Assembly: GCF_000756615.1 (NCBI RefSeq)
Contig: NZ_CP009288.1
Coordinates: 434,001 to 498,000, forward strand
Source: Paenibacillus durus
GTDB lineage: Bacteria; Bacillota; Bacilli; Paenibacillales; Paenibacillaceae
Length of the DNA stretch: 64,000 nt
Direction of reading: 5' to 3'
This document shows, piece by piece, positions 16,645-25,504 of the stretch. The translations under genes and the position numbers were made by a program. Numbering within the stretch: position 1 is the first letter of the stretch; each line of letters opens with the position of its first letter. The notes under the pieces are model-generated. The model was not told where the DNA came from. It saw only the letters and a program-made list of their open reading frames with translations, and did no database searches.

Positions 16645-16733
16645 TATTGAACTTACCAAACACCCCCCAGTGTTTTGTAATATATTCTTTTACGGTCCTG
16701 TCGACTCCCAAGGCAGGGCCGCTTTTTTTAGAG
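16645..16733 (+). ncRNA. Possible small RNA between operator array and terminator
   Basis: If transcription starts just after TATATT near 16642, a transcript of roughly 80 nt would run to the terminator at 16693-16733. It would contain a hairpin of CAAACAC with GTGTTTTG, then the terminator stem. There is no ribosome binding site with an open frame. Inferred only from promoter, operator and terminator placement. Confidence 0.3.
16693..16728 (+). terminator. Rho-independent terminator downstream of operator array
   Basis: CGGTCCTG pairs with CAGGGCCG (one bulge) around a ~15-nt loop and runs into CTTTTTTT. It lies 160 bp past the cyclase stop, so may terminate either that gene or a separate short RNA. 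Confidence 0.7.
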
Positions 16734-16823
16734 AAGGATGATTTAGGAAGAGAGAATGTGATCTATTTCACAACATAATGCAACAAAATAATTTATATTA
16801 AATTTAAGTAATAAAAATTATTG

Positions 16824-17072
16824 TATAATATGAACTTAAAAAATGACATCAAGATAGGAGTAACGAAGGGGAAGTTTGGAACTGGAGGAGCGATAGCGAC
16901 CGCCCGAAAGCTTTCCGAAGGAAAGCTCGCTTCGAAAGCATAAGCTGTCTCCGGATTTCATCCGCGAAGAGCGGTTTAATCAAGAAATCTGGGGATGGGC
17001 AGCGGCCGGAAGTCCAAACATTTCTCGTAGTTACGACTGACATCTGATGGGAAAATCTAAGTTCATGTTATA
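16824..17072. repeat. Palindromic intergenic repeat, copy B (249 bp)
   Basis: Long imperfect inverted repeat: outermost arms TATAATATGAACTTA (16824-16838) and TAAGTTCATGTTATA (17058-17072), middle arms GTTTGGA (16874-16880) and TCCAAAC (17013-17019), inner arms CCGGATTTC (16951-16959) and GAAATCTGG (16984-16992). The middle and inner parts correspond to copy A at 4826-4950; copy B has an extra palindromic insertion with the AAAGCTTTC type. No coding capacity. MITE-like in form. Confidence 0.7.
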
Positions 17073-17096
17073 TAGATCGGGAAAGAGGAATGAAGG

Positions 17097-17195
17097 ATGA
17101 AAGTAGAAGGCAGTTTCCGTCGCGGATTGGCTTTTGGCGTAATGTTGAGTGTTCCTTTGTGGATGTCCCTGGCAGGCTGGCTGCATGTTCTATAA
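17097..17195 (+). CDS. Putative 32-residue membrane peptide
   Basis: Short open frame starting MKVEGSFRRGLAFG, then one hydrophobic segment with two Trp, ending GWLHVL. AAGG precedes the ATG by only a few nt and AGAGG lies further up. It immediately follows the palindromic repeat. A GC-rich inverted repeat follows the stop. Basic N-terminus plus one membrane helix would suit a small regulatory or toxin-like peptide, but no family is recognised. Confidence 0.35.
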   Translation: MKVEGSFRRGLAFGVMLSVPLWMSLAGWLHVL

Positions 17196-17810
17196 AATGG
17201 ACAGCGCCCGATATCCGCATGCAGCGGTTACCGAGCGCTTAGTTATGCTATGCGGAAACGCCTGTGTCCGTACGACAAGCCGGCCGTTTCCGTTCATGTA
17301 TATTTAATCTTCCCGCCGTTCGTGAGCAACGGGCGTATGCTCCTCTTTATTCCAGCAGCCGTATGGGGATAATAGCTCTGCATCCAAAACGACAAAAGCC
17401 CTGCCTCTCTTTTATCCTTGCGGCTCCAATGACCGCTCCAGTGTGAGTCGGAAAACCAGTTTGAATATCATCTCATATAAATAAGGAAGAGTCGCGCTAG
17501 AAAATGTGGAAACTTCTTTGGCGAATTCCATAAACTCGGAAAAATCAAATATTATCAAATTTTAACATATTATTATCCGGGATGCAACAAGGTTTCAGCG
17601 TTTTCTTCCGGCGGCGCAGTTTATGGCTTGCCTGGGACGGAATATCCCAAAAAAACCGGACCATCCTTTTTTTTCTAGCGATTAATATACATTTTGTGAA
17701 GTCCGATTAAATACGGTGAATAAACTTTTGCTTTCATTGAAGGATTTCCAGGAGGCCGTTATAATTATTAAGTCTGGTTGGCATTTGATTAAAAAATAAG
17801 GGAGAATTTT
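17196..17810. other. 615-bp gap without a supported gene
   Basis: The sequence becomes AT-rich towards the right. No tRNA, riboswitch or convincing open frame is seen. The leftmost part holds an inverted repeat (AGCGC...GCGCT, near 17206-17239) that could terminate the small upstream ORF. The right end, before 17811, should carry the promoter of the NusG-II/ECF unit. Confidence 0.5.
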
Positions 17811-18200
17811 ATGAAACGCGCAGATATGCTGCTGATTGCCGTCATATTGATTGCAGCGCTGGCTTTTCTCGTGCCCCGTTATTTCTCCGGCAATGAGGCC
17901 AAAGGGGGACAAGGGAAAGAACTGGTAGCCAATGTCACGGTGGATGGCAAGCATTACCGTACCATTAAGCTCACTAAAGAGGAACAGACCATCGATATCC
18001 GTACGGAACGCGGCTATAACATTCTTAAAGTGCATGATTACGGAGTAGAGATGTACGAAGCGGACTGCCCGGACCAAGTATGCCTCGGCTTCGGTTTTAT
18101 TACCCTGCCTAAACAGACGATCGTCTGTCTGCCGCATCGGGTCCTGGTGGAAATCGCAAGTGGGGCGGGGGAGGATGAAATTGATGGGTTTGTCCAATAG
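17811..18200 (+). CDS. NusG domain II-containing membrane-anchored protein
   Basis: A 129-residue protein with one N-terminal membrane anchor (residues ~5-22) and an extracytoplasmic NusG-domain-II-like beta fold. Two cysteines flank a short loop in DCPDQVC, a conserved feature of this family, and a third lies in IVCLPHRV. Proteins of this kind sit beside Gx transporters. As I recall, one of the membrane proteins (EetA) of the Listeria extracellular electron transfer locus is of this type. The start follows GGGAG. It overlaps the next gene by 17 nt, so they form one operon leading into the ECF genes. Confidence 0.8.
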   Translation: MKRADMLLIAVILIAALAFLVPRYFSGNEAKGGQGKELVANVTVDGKHYRTIKLTKEEQTIDIRTERGYNILKVHDYGVEMYEADCPDQVCLGFGFITLPKQTIVCLPHRVLVEIASGAGEDEIDGFVQ

Positions 18201-18735
18201 CGAATCAAGCCAGGCGCTGAAGAGAACGGTGATTATCGCTATTTTTTCAGCGGTGGCTGTGGTGCTCGGCATTGTAGAGGCGCAGATTCCGCTGTCCGCG
18301 ATGGGACTTATGCCGGGGGCGAAGCTGGGCTTTGCCAACATTATGATTTTGACCTGCATCTATTTTTTGCGCGGGCGCGACGCCTTAATGCTTGTTATTC
18401 TGAAAACGCTTCTTACCGCATTCATCCTGGGTACCTTCTCCAGTCTGCTGTTCAGCCTGTTTGGCTCGCTGCTCAGCTTCATCGTCATGTTCCTGCTGAT
18501 GAAGGGAGGACGTATGCAGCTGAGCCTGATCGGGGTAAGTATTGCGGGAAGCATTGCTCATAACATCGGGCAACTGGCGGCGGCGTCCATGGTGATGGGG
18601 ACCACGAGCATTATGTATTATTTGCCGATCCTGCTTGTGACCGGGATTGTCACCGGGATTGCCGTCGGTTATGCGGTCCGCTATCTGGTGTCCTCGTTGT
18701 CCCAAATATCGCTGTTCGAGGAATTTTTACGCTAA
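18184..18735 (+). CDS. Gx transporter family membrane protein
   Basis: A 183-residue integral membrane protein with about five or six helices, beginning after a short polar head (MGLSNSESSQALKRTVI). The segment LSAMGLMPGAKLGFANI is the family signature. This family (PF07456-type) is often labelled heptaprenyl diphosphate synthase component I, but it resembles ECF substrate-binding (S) components. I chose ATG 18184 because GGGGGAGG lies 9 nt upstream; the ATG at 18175 overlaps that site. Its neighbours EcfA1, EcfA2 and EcfT follow, so it may supply their S component. Confidence 0.8.
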   Translation: MGLSNSESSQALKRTVIIAIFSAVAVVLGIVEAQIPLSAMGLMPGAKLGFANIMILTCIYFLRGRDALMLVILKTLLTAFILGTFSSLLFSLFGSLLSFIVMFLLMKGGRMQLSLIGVSIAGSIAHNIGQLAAASMVMGTTSIMYYLPILLVTGIVTGIAVGYAVRYLVSSLSQISLFEEFLR

Positions 18736-18768
18736 GCTTGAGCGAGCCGCGGGGAGGATGAATACAGC

Positions 18769-19635
18769 ATGAATGAAGTGAACGGAAAGTGGAATTCCGT
18801 AGAGCACAGCCCGGACGCCATTGTGCTGAAGGATGTATCTTTTGGCTATGACCCGGAGAATCCGATCCTGCACGGAGTCTCGCTTCGCATCCCGCAGGGG
18901 CAATGGGTTGGCCTGGTGGGCGCGAGCGGATCGGGCAAATCGACGCTGGTGAAGCTGCTGAATGCGCTGCTTCCCGCAAGCGCCGGCGAAATTGCCGTGT
19001 GCGGCGAGGTGCTGAGTGAAGAAAGCGTCCTAAGCATCCGCCGGAAGATCGGCATGGTGTTTCAGAATCCGGACAACCAGTTCGTCGGAGAGACGGTGGA
19101 GGAGGATATCCTGTTCGGCCTGGAAGGGCTGTGTTTGTCCCGGGAGGAGATGGAACGGCGTCTGCATCTGTACGCAGGCAAGCTCGGGGTTTCCGGACTG
19201 CTGGCCAAGCACCCCGGAGAGCTGTCCGGAGGGCAGAAGCAGCGGGTCGCGATTGCATCCATTCTTGCCATGGAGCCGGGCGTCGTCATTTTTGACGAGG
19301 CCTCTTCCATGTTGGATGAAGAGAGCCGGAACGGGCTGCTGAGTATTTTGCGGGACATGCATGCCGAAGGGTACACCATTCTCATGATTACGCATGATGC
19401 TGATGAGATTATGGCTTCAGAGCGTGTGCTCGCGCTGAGCGGAGGCGGACTGGCGGGGGATATGACGCCGGCCGAGCTGTTCCGCAGCCGCGAGCTGATG
19501 GAGGAGTGCCGCTTGCGCGCGCCGTATGCCTGGGAGCTGAGCCGCGAGCTTGAGGCGCGGGGCCTGACAATCGGCGTTCCCGCCAGTGAAAAGGAGCTTG
19601 TAGATACGCTATGGCCATACAACTGCAGCAAGTAA
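18769..19635 (+). CDS. ecfA1: Energy-coupling factor transporter ATPase 1
   Basis: ATP-binding subunit (288 residues) of an energy-coupling factor (group II) vitamin/metal importer. Walker A is GASGSGKST, the Q-loop lies in VFQNPDNQFVGETV, the ABC signature is LSGGQKQRVAIASIL, and Walker B is VVIFDEASSMLDE. The FQNPDNQ sequence is typical for EcfA1. GGGGAGG lies 11 nt before the ATG. It overlaps ecfA2 by 25 nt. In Bacillota the ecfA1-ecfA2-ecfT module usually serves several S components; here it is not next to ribosomal genes as in Bacillus. Confidence 0.92.
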   Translation: MNEVNGKWNSVEHSPDAIVLKDVSFGYDPENPILHGVSLRIPQGQWVGLVGASGSGKSTLVKLLNALLPASAGEIAVCGEVLSEESVLSIRRKIGMVFQNPDNQFVGETVEEDILFGLEGLCLSREEMERRLHLYAGKLGVSGLLAKHPGELSGGQKQRVAIASILAMEPGVVIFDEASSMLDEESRNGLLSILRDMHAEGYTILMITHDADEIMASERVLALSGGGLAGDMTPAELFRSRELMEECRLRAPYAWELSRELEARGLTIGVPASEKELVDTLWPYNCSK

Positions 19636-20507
19636 GCTATACCTATGAGCAGCAGAGCTTGTGGCGGCAAGCTGCGCTGCACGGCATCGATCTCGACCTT
19701 CCCCAAGGGTCCATAGTCGGCGTCGCCGGATCGACGGGGTCAGGCAAATCGACGCTGCTTCAATTATTCAATGGAATCTTGAGGCCGACGGAGGGGAAGG
19801 TGTCGGTTCTGGATATTACGCTCCGCGCCGGAGAGAAGACGCCAAAGCTGCTGCCGCTGCGGCGGCGGGTCGGGCTCGTCTTCCAATTCCCGGAGCAGCA
19901 GATGTTCGCGGAGACGGTGGAGAAGGATCTGTGCTTCGGCCCGCTCAATTTCGGCATGAGCCCGGATGAGGCGCGGGAGCGAGCGCGCCAGGCGATGCTG
20001 GATATGGGGCTGGACCTTGCGCTGCTTGGACGCAATCCGTTCCGCCTCAGCGGCGGACAGATGCGCAAGGCGGCCATCGCTTCGGTGCTGGCCGCAGACC
20101 CGGAGATTGTCGTGCTGGACGAACCGACAGCGTCGCTGGACCCGGTCAGCCGCAAGGAACTGATCGGACTGCTTACGCGTCTGTGCAGGGAGCGCGGGCG
20201 CACCATCATTGTCGTCACTCACCGGATGGATGAGCTTCTGCCTTATGCCGACCGGTGGGTGATTCTTAGCCAGGGCCGCGCCGTCTTCCAGGGCGGAGTG
20301 AAGGAACTGGCTGCGGACCCTTCCGTGCTTACGCGCTGCGGTCTGGCGGTGCCGGACTCGCTGCGCTACTGGCGGGCGGTTGCGTACCGGCTTGGCCTTG
20401 ATGACGAAGCTCCAAGGCTGACGGCAGAGGGGCTGGCGGAGCTGATTGCCTCCAGAAGCGGGAAAAGTGCCGCCCGCGCTGGTGAAGAGGGGGCCGGCCA
20501 TGAATGA
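19611..20507 (+). CDS. ecfA2: Energy-coupling factor transporter ATPase 2
   Basis: Second ATPase (298 residues) of the ECF module; it pairs with EcfA1 as a heterodimer. Walker A is GSTGSGKST, the Q-loop region VFQFPEQQMFAETV carries the EcfA2-typical FPEQQ, the signature is LSGGQMRKAAIASVL, and Walker B is IVVLDEPTASLDP. The D-loop and H-loop (VVTHRMDE) are intact. The stop overlaps the ecfT start (ATGAATGA), so translation is coupled. A ~20-residue tail is richer in Ala and Gly than the family norm. Confidence 0.92.
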   Translation: MAIQLQQVSYTYEQQSLWRQAALHGIDLDLPQGSIVGVAGSTGSGKSTLLQLFNGILRPTEGKVSVLDITLRAGEKTPKLLPLRRRVGLVFQFPEQQMFAETVEKDLCFGPLNFGMSPDEARERARQAMLDMGLDLALLGRNPFRLSGGQMRKAAIASVLAADPEIVVLDEPTASLDPVSRKELIGLLTRLCRERGRTIIVVTHRMDELLPYADRWVILSQGRAVFQGGVKELAADPSVLTRCGLAVPDSLRYWRAVAYRLGLDDEAPRLTAEGLAELIASRSGKSAARAGEEGAGHE

Positions 20508-21291
20508 GCGTTTGCTGCTCGGCAGAACCATTGCGACCGGCTCCTGGGTACATAAGCTGGACCCCCGTTCTAAGCTCATCGGGATGCTGCTGTACGCCGC
20601 CGCCATTTTGCTGTCCCGGTCCTGGCCGGCCATGGCGCTGCTGGCCCTGTTCTCGGTAACGGTGGCGGCTTCAACGCGGATTCCACTGAAGTATTATTTG
20701 AAGGCGGCTAAGCCGCTGCGATATTTAATGCTGTTTATTTTTATCGTTCAACTGATATCGGTCAAGGAAGGGGAGGTATGGCTGACGCTAGGTTCTTACT
20801 CCCTGCACGAGGAGGGGCTCAGGCTCGGCGCGTTCGCGGTCATCCGCACGTTCTTGCTGGTCGCCTTTACCGCTCTGCTGACGTTCACGACCACTCCGGC
20901 CCGTCTGAACCAGGGGATGGAGGGGATCTTGTCGCCGCTCAGGTTCACCGGACTTTCTCCGGGCCGTTTTACGCTGATGGTCAGCCTCGCCCTGCGGTTC
21001 ATACCGACCATTCTGGACGAGGCGCAGATTATTCTGAAGGCTCAGGCCTCGCGGGGCGCCGATCTCAGTGAGCTGCCGCTTAAAGAGAAGGGCCGGATGC
21101 TGGTAACGCTGCTTGTGCCCGTCATTGCCGGAGCGTTTCGGCGCGCCCAGGATCTGGTCTACTCCATGGAAGCGCGCGGCTTCCAAATGGATGCCCTCCG
21201 CTCGCGGTATCACCGCCTAAGGTGGGGCTGGGCCGATACTTTTTTTATCGCTATGTTCATTCTGCTGGGCGTTGCCGCAGCTATCCTGTAA
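20500..21291 (+). CDS. ecfT: Energy-coupling factor transporter transmembrane protein
   Basis: Membrane coupling subunit (263 residues) linking the two ATPases to S components. It has about five or six helices and the two Ala-Arg-Gly-type coupling motifs: AQASRGAD and SMEARGFQ. The ATG at 20500 overlaps the ecfA2 stop; an upstream open frame is just the antecedent of ecfA2 sequence. Last gene of the ECF unit; the U32 gene follows 42 nt later on the same strand and may be co-transcribed. Confidence 0.92.
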   Translation: MNERLLLGRTIATGSWVHKLDPRSKLIGMLLYAAAILLSRSWPAMALLALFSVTVAASTRIPLKYYLKAAKPLRYLMLFIFIVQLISVKEGEVWLTLGSYSLHEEGLRLGAFAVIRTFLLVAFTALLTFTTTPARLNQGMEGILSPLRFTGLSPGRFTLMVSLALRFIPTILDEAQIILKAQASRGADLSELPLKEKGRMLVTLLVPVIAGAFRRAQDLVYSMEARGFQMDALRSRYHRLRWGWADTFFIAMFILLGVAAAIL

Positions 21292-21333
21292 ATGGTCAGG
21301 TCATCAGGGGAGTCACTTAAGGAGGAAACACGC

Positions 21334-23265
21334 ATGACGCGTTATTTTAATGGAAAAGAAATTGAATTGCTGGCGCCCGCCGGCACCTTCGAGATTTTCA
21401 AAGAGATTGTTGAGTCCCGCTGCGATGCGGTCTATTTCGGCGGACCCGTGCTCAATATGAGAATGATGCGCAAGGGTTACAATTTATCCCATGAAGAGAT
21501 AGCGGAGGCGCTGTCTATCGCCCATGATCTTGGCAAAAAAGTGTACATTACCGTCAACAACCTGTTCAGCGAACAGGAGACCGAGGAAGCCCGCGAATAT
21601 CTCAATTTTCTGGAGAGCGTCCGTCCGGATGCGCTGATCGTGCAGGACATGGCGGTGCTGGAGCTGATTCGGGAGATGGGGCTTACCCTGCCTATCCATG
21701 CCTCGGTCATGATGAATGTGCATAATTTGGAGATGATCTACGCGCTGCGCGATCTTGGCGTAAGCCGCGTCGTCACTTCGCGGGAGATGGACCTGCAGAC
21801 GGCGAAGCTGCTGGGCGCAAGGAGCGGAATGGAACTGGAGTATTTTGTCCACGGCGACATGTGCTCGGTTCACGGGGCGAACTGCTACTACAGCTCCCAT
21901 GTATTCGGAATGAGCAGCAACCGGGGCAAATGCATGAAGCCCTGCCGGTGGAATTACCGGATTAAAAAGGACGGCTATGTCTTCCCGGCGGATTACCCGC
22001 TCGCGGTCAAGGATATGTTCATGTACGAGAATTTGCCGGAGCTGATCGAATCGGGAATTACCTCTTTCAAAATCGAAGGCCGCATGCGCGACAAGGATTT
22101 TATGGTCATGCTCGTCAACAGCTACGGCGAGGCGATCGACCGGTACATCGAAGACCCGATAGGGTTCGACCGGACGGTTGATTCGAAGCTGCTGTACAAT
22201 AACCGCAAGCGCGATTTCTCGACTGCCTACGCGTTCGGCAAGCCGGGTCTGCGGAACATTAACCGCCGGTATGAAGGTACAGGCAAGTTCTACAGTACGG
22301 GCAAGGTGTTCAGCACGCCGACGGCGGAGCGTGAGCTGTCCGAAGACCGTGTAATGCAGCTGAAGGGACGGCTGGCCCAGGAGGCACGGCCCGAAGAGGC
22401 TCGGGTAAGACCGGAGCTTGCGGTTCGCGTCAACAACATGGCGCAGGCCAAGGCCGCGCTGGATGCCAAGGTGGGGCATCTATACCTGTCCGGCGACGTC
22501 TATGAGCCCGACCGTCCGTTCACGAAGCGCGACATTATGGAGCTGGGCGCGGTTAAAGGAGAGACGAAACTCTATCTGGGATTGCCGCGTATGATGACGG
22601 AGCTGCATTTTGACCAATACGACCAGCTGCTGATTCATGGTGAACGCCTGCCGATTGACGGCCTGCTCGTAACGAATCTCGGCGCGATCCGCCGCTATAA
22701 CACATCCGGATACCCTATGATCGGGGACGCCAGCCTCAATATCTACAACAGTCTGGCCGCCGGAGTCTATGCAGGGCTTGGGCTTAAGCGGATTACCGTA
22801 TCGCCGGAGATGACGCTGGAGCATTTTGCAGCCTTTGCCTCCCGCAACTCGCTGCCGCTGGAAATGGTGGTGCACGGCACGCCTGCGCTGATGTATATGG
22901 AGCATGATTTATATGAGAATGCCGAAGTGATGGAGCCGATCGGGGAGGAAGATAACCGCTATGTTGGAAACGATGTGCTTGTTCTGATGACCGACAAAGG
23001 GGAGAATCCGGTGTACCGGGATCAGCATGGGCGTTGTCATCTGGTGTTCTCCAAAGAGCTGTGCTATCTGCCGATGCTGGATGAGCTGAATGCGGCGGGC
23101 ATCTCCGCTTTCCGGATTGAGGGATCGACTTATACGCCGGACCAGCTCCGTGAAATCATTACCGCGTATCAGCAGGCAATGAAAGGGACGTCGCAGCAAG
23201 ATCTGACCTCCGGCATGCAGCCCGTTTATGCGGGATATACACTAGGGTCGCTGCAATTTGATTGA
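21334..23265 (+). CDS. U32 family peptidase-like protein (large, with DUF3656-type C-terminus)
   Basis: A 643-residue cytoplasmic protein of the U32 family. The N-terminal TIM-barrel-like half has LAPAGTFEIFKEIVESRCDA and the family cysteine cluster around HGDMCSVHGANCYYSSHV and GKCMKPCRW, whose cysteines likely bind an Fe-S cluster. The C-terminal half resembles DUF3656 in longer members. Relatives include collagenase-like PrtC and the tRNA or rRNA hydroxylation factors TrhP and RlhA, so an RNA-modification role is at least as likely as proteolysis. The ATG at 21334 has AAGGAGG upstream. Confidence 0.87.
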   Translation: MTRYFNGKEIELLAPAGTFEIFKEIVESRCDAVYFGGPVLNMRMMRKGYNLSHEEIAEALSIAHDLGKKVYITVNNLFSEQETEEAREYLNFLESVRPDALIVQDMAVLELIREMGLTLPIHASVMMNVHNLEMIYALRDLGVSRVVTSREMDLQTAKLLGARSGMELEYFVHGDMCSVHGANCYYSSHVFGMSSNRGKCMKPCRWNYRIKKDGYVFPADYPLAVKDMFMYENLPELIESGITSFKIEGRMRDKDFMVMLVNSYGEAIDRYIEDPIGFDRTVDSKLLYNNRKRDFSTAYAFGKPGLRNINRRYEGTGKFYSTGKVFSTPTAERELSEDRVMQLKGRLAQEARPEEARVRPELAVRVNNMAQAKAALDAKVGHLYLSGDVYEPDRPFTKRDIMELGAVKGETKLYLGLPRMMTELHFDQYDQLLIHGERLPIDGLLVTNLGAIRRYNTSGYPMIGDASLNIYNSLAAGVYAGLGLKRITVSPEMTLEHFAAFASRNSLPLEMVVHGTPALMYMEHDLYENAEVMEPIGEEDNRYVGNDVLVLMTDKGENPVYRDQHGRCHLVFSKELCYLPMLDELNAAGISAFRIEGSTYTPDQLREIITAYQQAMKGTSQQDLTSGMQPVYAGYTLGSLQFD

Positions 23266-23300
23266 ATTTTAAATATCGGCTCAGAAAAGAGGGACCGGCT

Positions 23301-24581
23301 GTGAACGAGAACAACATGATTGGAAGAGAGGCCGTCACGGCCAAGCGTAAGCAGTATTTCTACCCATGTACGCAGCATTTTTACCGGAATTCGCCGCAGC
23401 TTGTTCGCGGGTCGATGCAGTATGTCTACGATGAGAACGGCAAGGAATACACTGATTTCTTCGCCGGGGTGTCGGTAGTAGCTTGCGGCCACTGCAACCC
23501 GGCGATTACAGAACGGACGATTCATCAGCTGCAGCAGCTGCAGCATACGACGACCGTGTATCTGACTCAGCCAAACGCTGATCTGGCGGAGCGGCTGGCG
23601 AAAGTGCTTCCCGGGAATTTAAGACGCACCTTCTTCGTGAACAGCGGCTCGGAGGCGAACGAGGGAGCGATGCTGCTGGCAAGGCTCCATACCGGACGCA
23701 AAGGATTTATTGCGCTGGAGAGCGGGCTGCATGGGCGGACCAATCTGACGATGAGCGTAACGGGGCTGCCTATGTGGCGGACCGATAAATATCTGGACGA
23801 GGATGTAACCTTTATCCGGCGTCCCTACGATCCGGATTTGACGCCGGAACAGGCGGCGGAGCGTTCATTGGAGGATCTGAAAAAGGTGCTGGAGGAGAAG
23901 GGCGAATCGATTGCCACCATGATCGCTGAGCCGATTCAGGGCAATGGCGGAATGATTATGCCGGAGCTCTCGTACTTCCGCTCGGTGAAGCCGCTGCTGG
24001 AGCATTTCGGCGTCCTGCTGATTGCGGATGAAATCCAGACTGGCTTCGGGCGCACGGGCGCGATGTTCGCGATGGAGCATTTCGGCGTCGTACCGGACAT
24101 GATCACGATGGCCAAGGCGCTCGGCAACGGCGTGCCGGTGGCCGCTTTTGCAGCAGGGGACGAAATTGCAAGTTCGCTCAATACGCCGTCCGCTTCCACC
24201 TTCGGTGGGAACCCGGTGTCGGCGGCCACAGCGCTTGCCGTGCTGGATTACATCGAGTCGGAGCGGCTTCCCGAGAGGGCACAACAGTTGGGCGCAAGAC
24301 TGAAGGAAGGGCTTTGGGACCTTCAGAGACGCTATCCGGAGCGAATCGCCGATGTGAGAGGAACGGGACTTATGCTGGGCATGGAGCTGCGCGGCGGAAA
24401 TGCGGCGGACGCCGCAGCCTTTACGGATGATGTACTGGAGGAAATGAAAGACCGGGGATATTTGATCGGGAAAAACGGAGTAGGCCGCAATGTCCTGGCC
24501 TTTCAACCCCCGCTTGTTATTGTGGAGCAAGATATCGACGGTATGCTGGGGGCGCTGGCCCATATTCTCGTAGGTGCGTAG
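23301..24581 (+). CDS. Class III pyridoxal-phosphate aminotransferase
   Basis: A 426-residue fold-type I aminotransferase (ornithine/GABA/alanine-glyoxylate type). The PLP site is recognised by VNSGSEANEGA (cofactor phosphate), IADEIQTGFGRTG (Asp to the ring nitrogen) and the Schiff-base lysine in MITMAKALGNGVPV. The GTG start has AGAGGG upstream; the frame continues some codons further up without a better site. It sits between the U32 protein and UbiA in one direction. Its exact substrate (alanine:glyoxylate, GABA or beta-alanine) cannot be read from sequence. Confidence 0.88.
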   Translation: MNENNMIGREAVTAKRKQYFYPCTQHFYRNSPQLVRGSMQYVYDENGKEYTDFFAGVSVVACGHCNPAITERTIHQLQQLQHTTTVYLTQPNADLAERLAKVLPGNLRRTFFVNSGSEANEGAMLLARLHTGRKGFIALESGLHGRTNLTMSVTGLPMWRTDKYLDEDVTFIRRPYDPDLTPEQAAERSLEDLKKVLEEKGESIATMIAEPIQGNGGMIMPELSYFRSVKPLLEHFGVLLIADEIQTGFGRTGAMFAMEHFGVVPDMITMAKALGNGVPVAAFAAGDEIASSLNTPSASTFGGNPVSAATALAVLDYIESERLPERAQQLGARLKEGLWDLQRRYPERIADVRGTGLMLGMELRGGNAADAAAFTDDVLEEMKDRGYLIGKNGVGRNVLAFQPPLVIVEQDIDGMLGALAHILVGA

Positions 24582-24622
24582 CATAAGGTGAGGCGACAAG
24601 AGAAGAATGGGGAAGTCAAAAT

Positions 24623-25504
24623 ATGGTCATTATTAACGCCTGCAAAATCGCGGCGCATAAATTTAAACTGTTCAGCGAGCTGGTCATGTTCTCGCATACG
24701 CTGTTCTCGCTGCCCTTTGCCATAATATCTATGGTGTGGGCGGCTGGCGGCTGGCCTTCGGGCCGTATTATGCTGTGGGGGCTGATCGCCCTTATCGGCG
24801 CACGTAACGGCGCCAATGCTTTCAACCGGCTCGTTGACCGGACCTTTGACGGCCAGAATCCGCGCACGGCGCACCGGCATCTTCCGCAGCGGCTGCTGGC
24901 CGAGAAGGAAGTCGCCGTATTTATCGTCGTCAACTATATGATTTTCATCGTCGCGTCGGGCATGCTGAATCTGTTGTGCCTGATCCTTTCGCCGGTGGCG
25001 ATTGTGCTGATCTCATCTTACTCGTATACGAAACGATTCACCTATCTCAGCCATCTGTACCTTGGATTCGTCATCGCTTCGGCTCCGATCGGCGCGTGGT
25101 TTGCGGTAACCGGACAAATCGCGTTTACGCCTTTTGTCATCGGGACGGTCGTTATGCTGTGGATCGCCGGCTTCGACATTATATACGGCACCCAGGATAT
25201 CGAATTCGACCGCCGCATCGGGCTGTGGTCCATTCCCAGCTATTTCGGGCTTCAGAACGCGCTGCGTATTGCGGCGGCGCTGCATTTCATCATGATTATG
25301 CTACTGCTTTTTCTATACCAGTGGCGCGGTCTCGGCTGGATGTATCTTGCCGGCATCGGCATAGCGATGCTGCTTCTGATGACGGAGCATAAAATCATCA
25401 AGCCTTCGAACCGGCAGCTGATGAAGGTTGCTTCTTATAATTTGAATCAGGTGATTAGCACAGTTATTTTGGCTTGTACGCTGGTTGATTATTTCCTGCT
25501 TTAG
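24623..25504 (+). CDS. UbiA-like polyprenyltransferase (menaquinone pathway)
   Basis: A 293-residue integral membrane prenyltransferase with about eight or nine helices. The two Asp-rich, magnesium-diphosphate-binding loops are NAFNRLVDRTFDGQNPRTA and YGTQDIEFDRRIG. The second form, with YxTQD, fits MqnP/UbiA-like enzymes of the futalosine menaquinone route, and also demethylmenaquinone synthases in electron-transfer loci. It would attach the heptaprenyl chain, probably made by HepS/HepT encoded at 32-33.4 kb. The ATG follows GGGGAAG. It ends the rightward run before the AT-rich island. Confidence 0.85.
   Translation: MVIINACKIAAHKFKLFSELVMFSHTLFSLPFAIISMVWAAGGWPSGRIMLWGLIALIGARNGANAFNRLVDRTFDGQNPRTAHRHLPQRLLAEKEVAVFIVVNYMIFIVASGMLNLLCLILSPVAIVLISSYSYTKRFTYLSHLYLGFVIASAPIGAWFAVTGQIAFTPFVIGTVVMLWIAGFDIIYGTQDIEFDRRIGLWSIPSYFGLQNALRIAAALHFIMIMLLLFLYQWRGLGWMYLAGIGIAMLLLMTEHKIIKPSNRQLMKVASYNLNQVISTVILACTLVDYFLL

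Larger units (their letters stand above)
16532..17096. other. 565-bp gap with operator-like repeats, possible sRNA and palindromic element
   Basis: No protein gene is supported. It holds an 11-bp direct-repeat array (16596-16635), a terminator (16693-16728) and a 249-bp inverted repeat (16824-17072), each listed separately. The stretch 16740-16823 is AT-rich without clear signals. Confidence 0.6.

Noticed and set aside
18160..18183. Earlier GTG/ATG starts for the Gx transporter
   Set aside because: They overlap the GGGGGAGG ribosome binding site, which is correctly spaced for ATG 18184.
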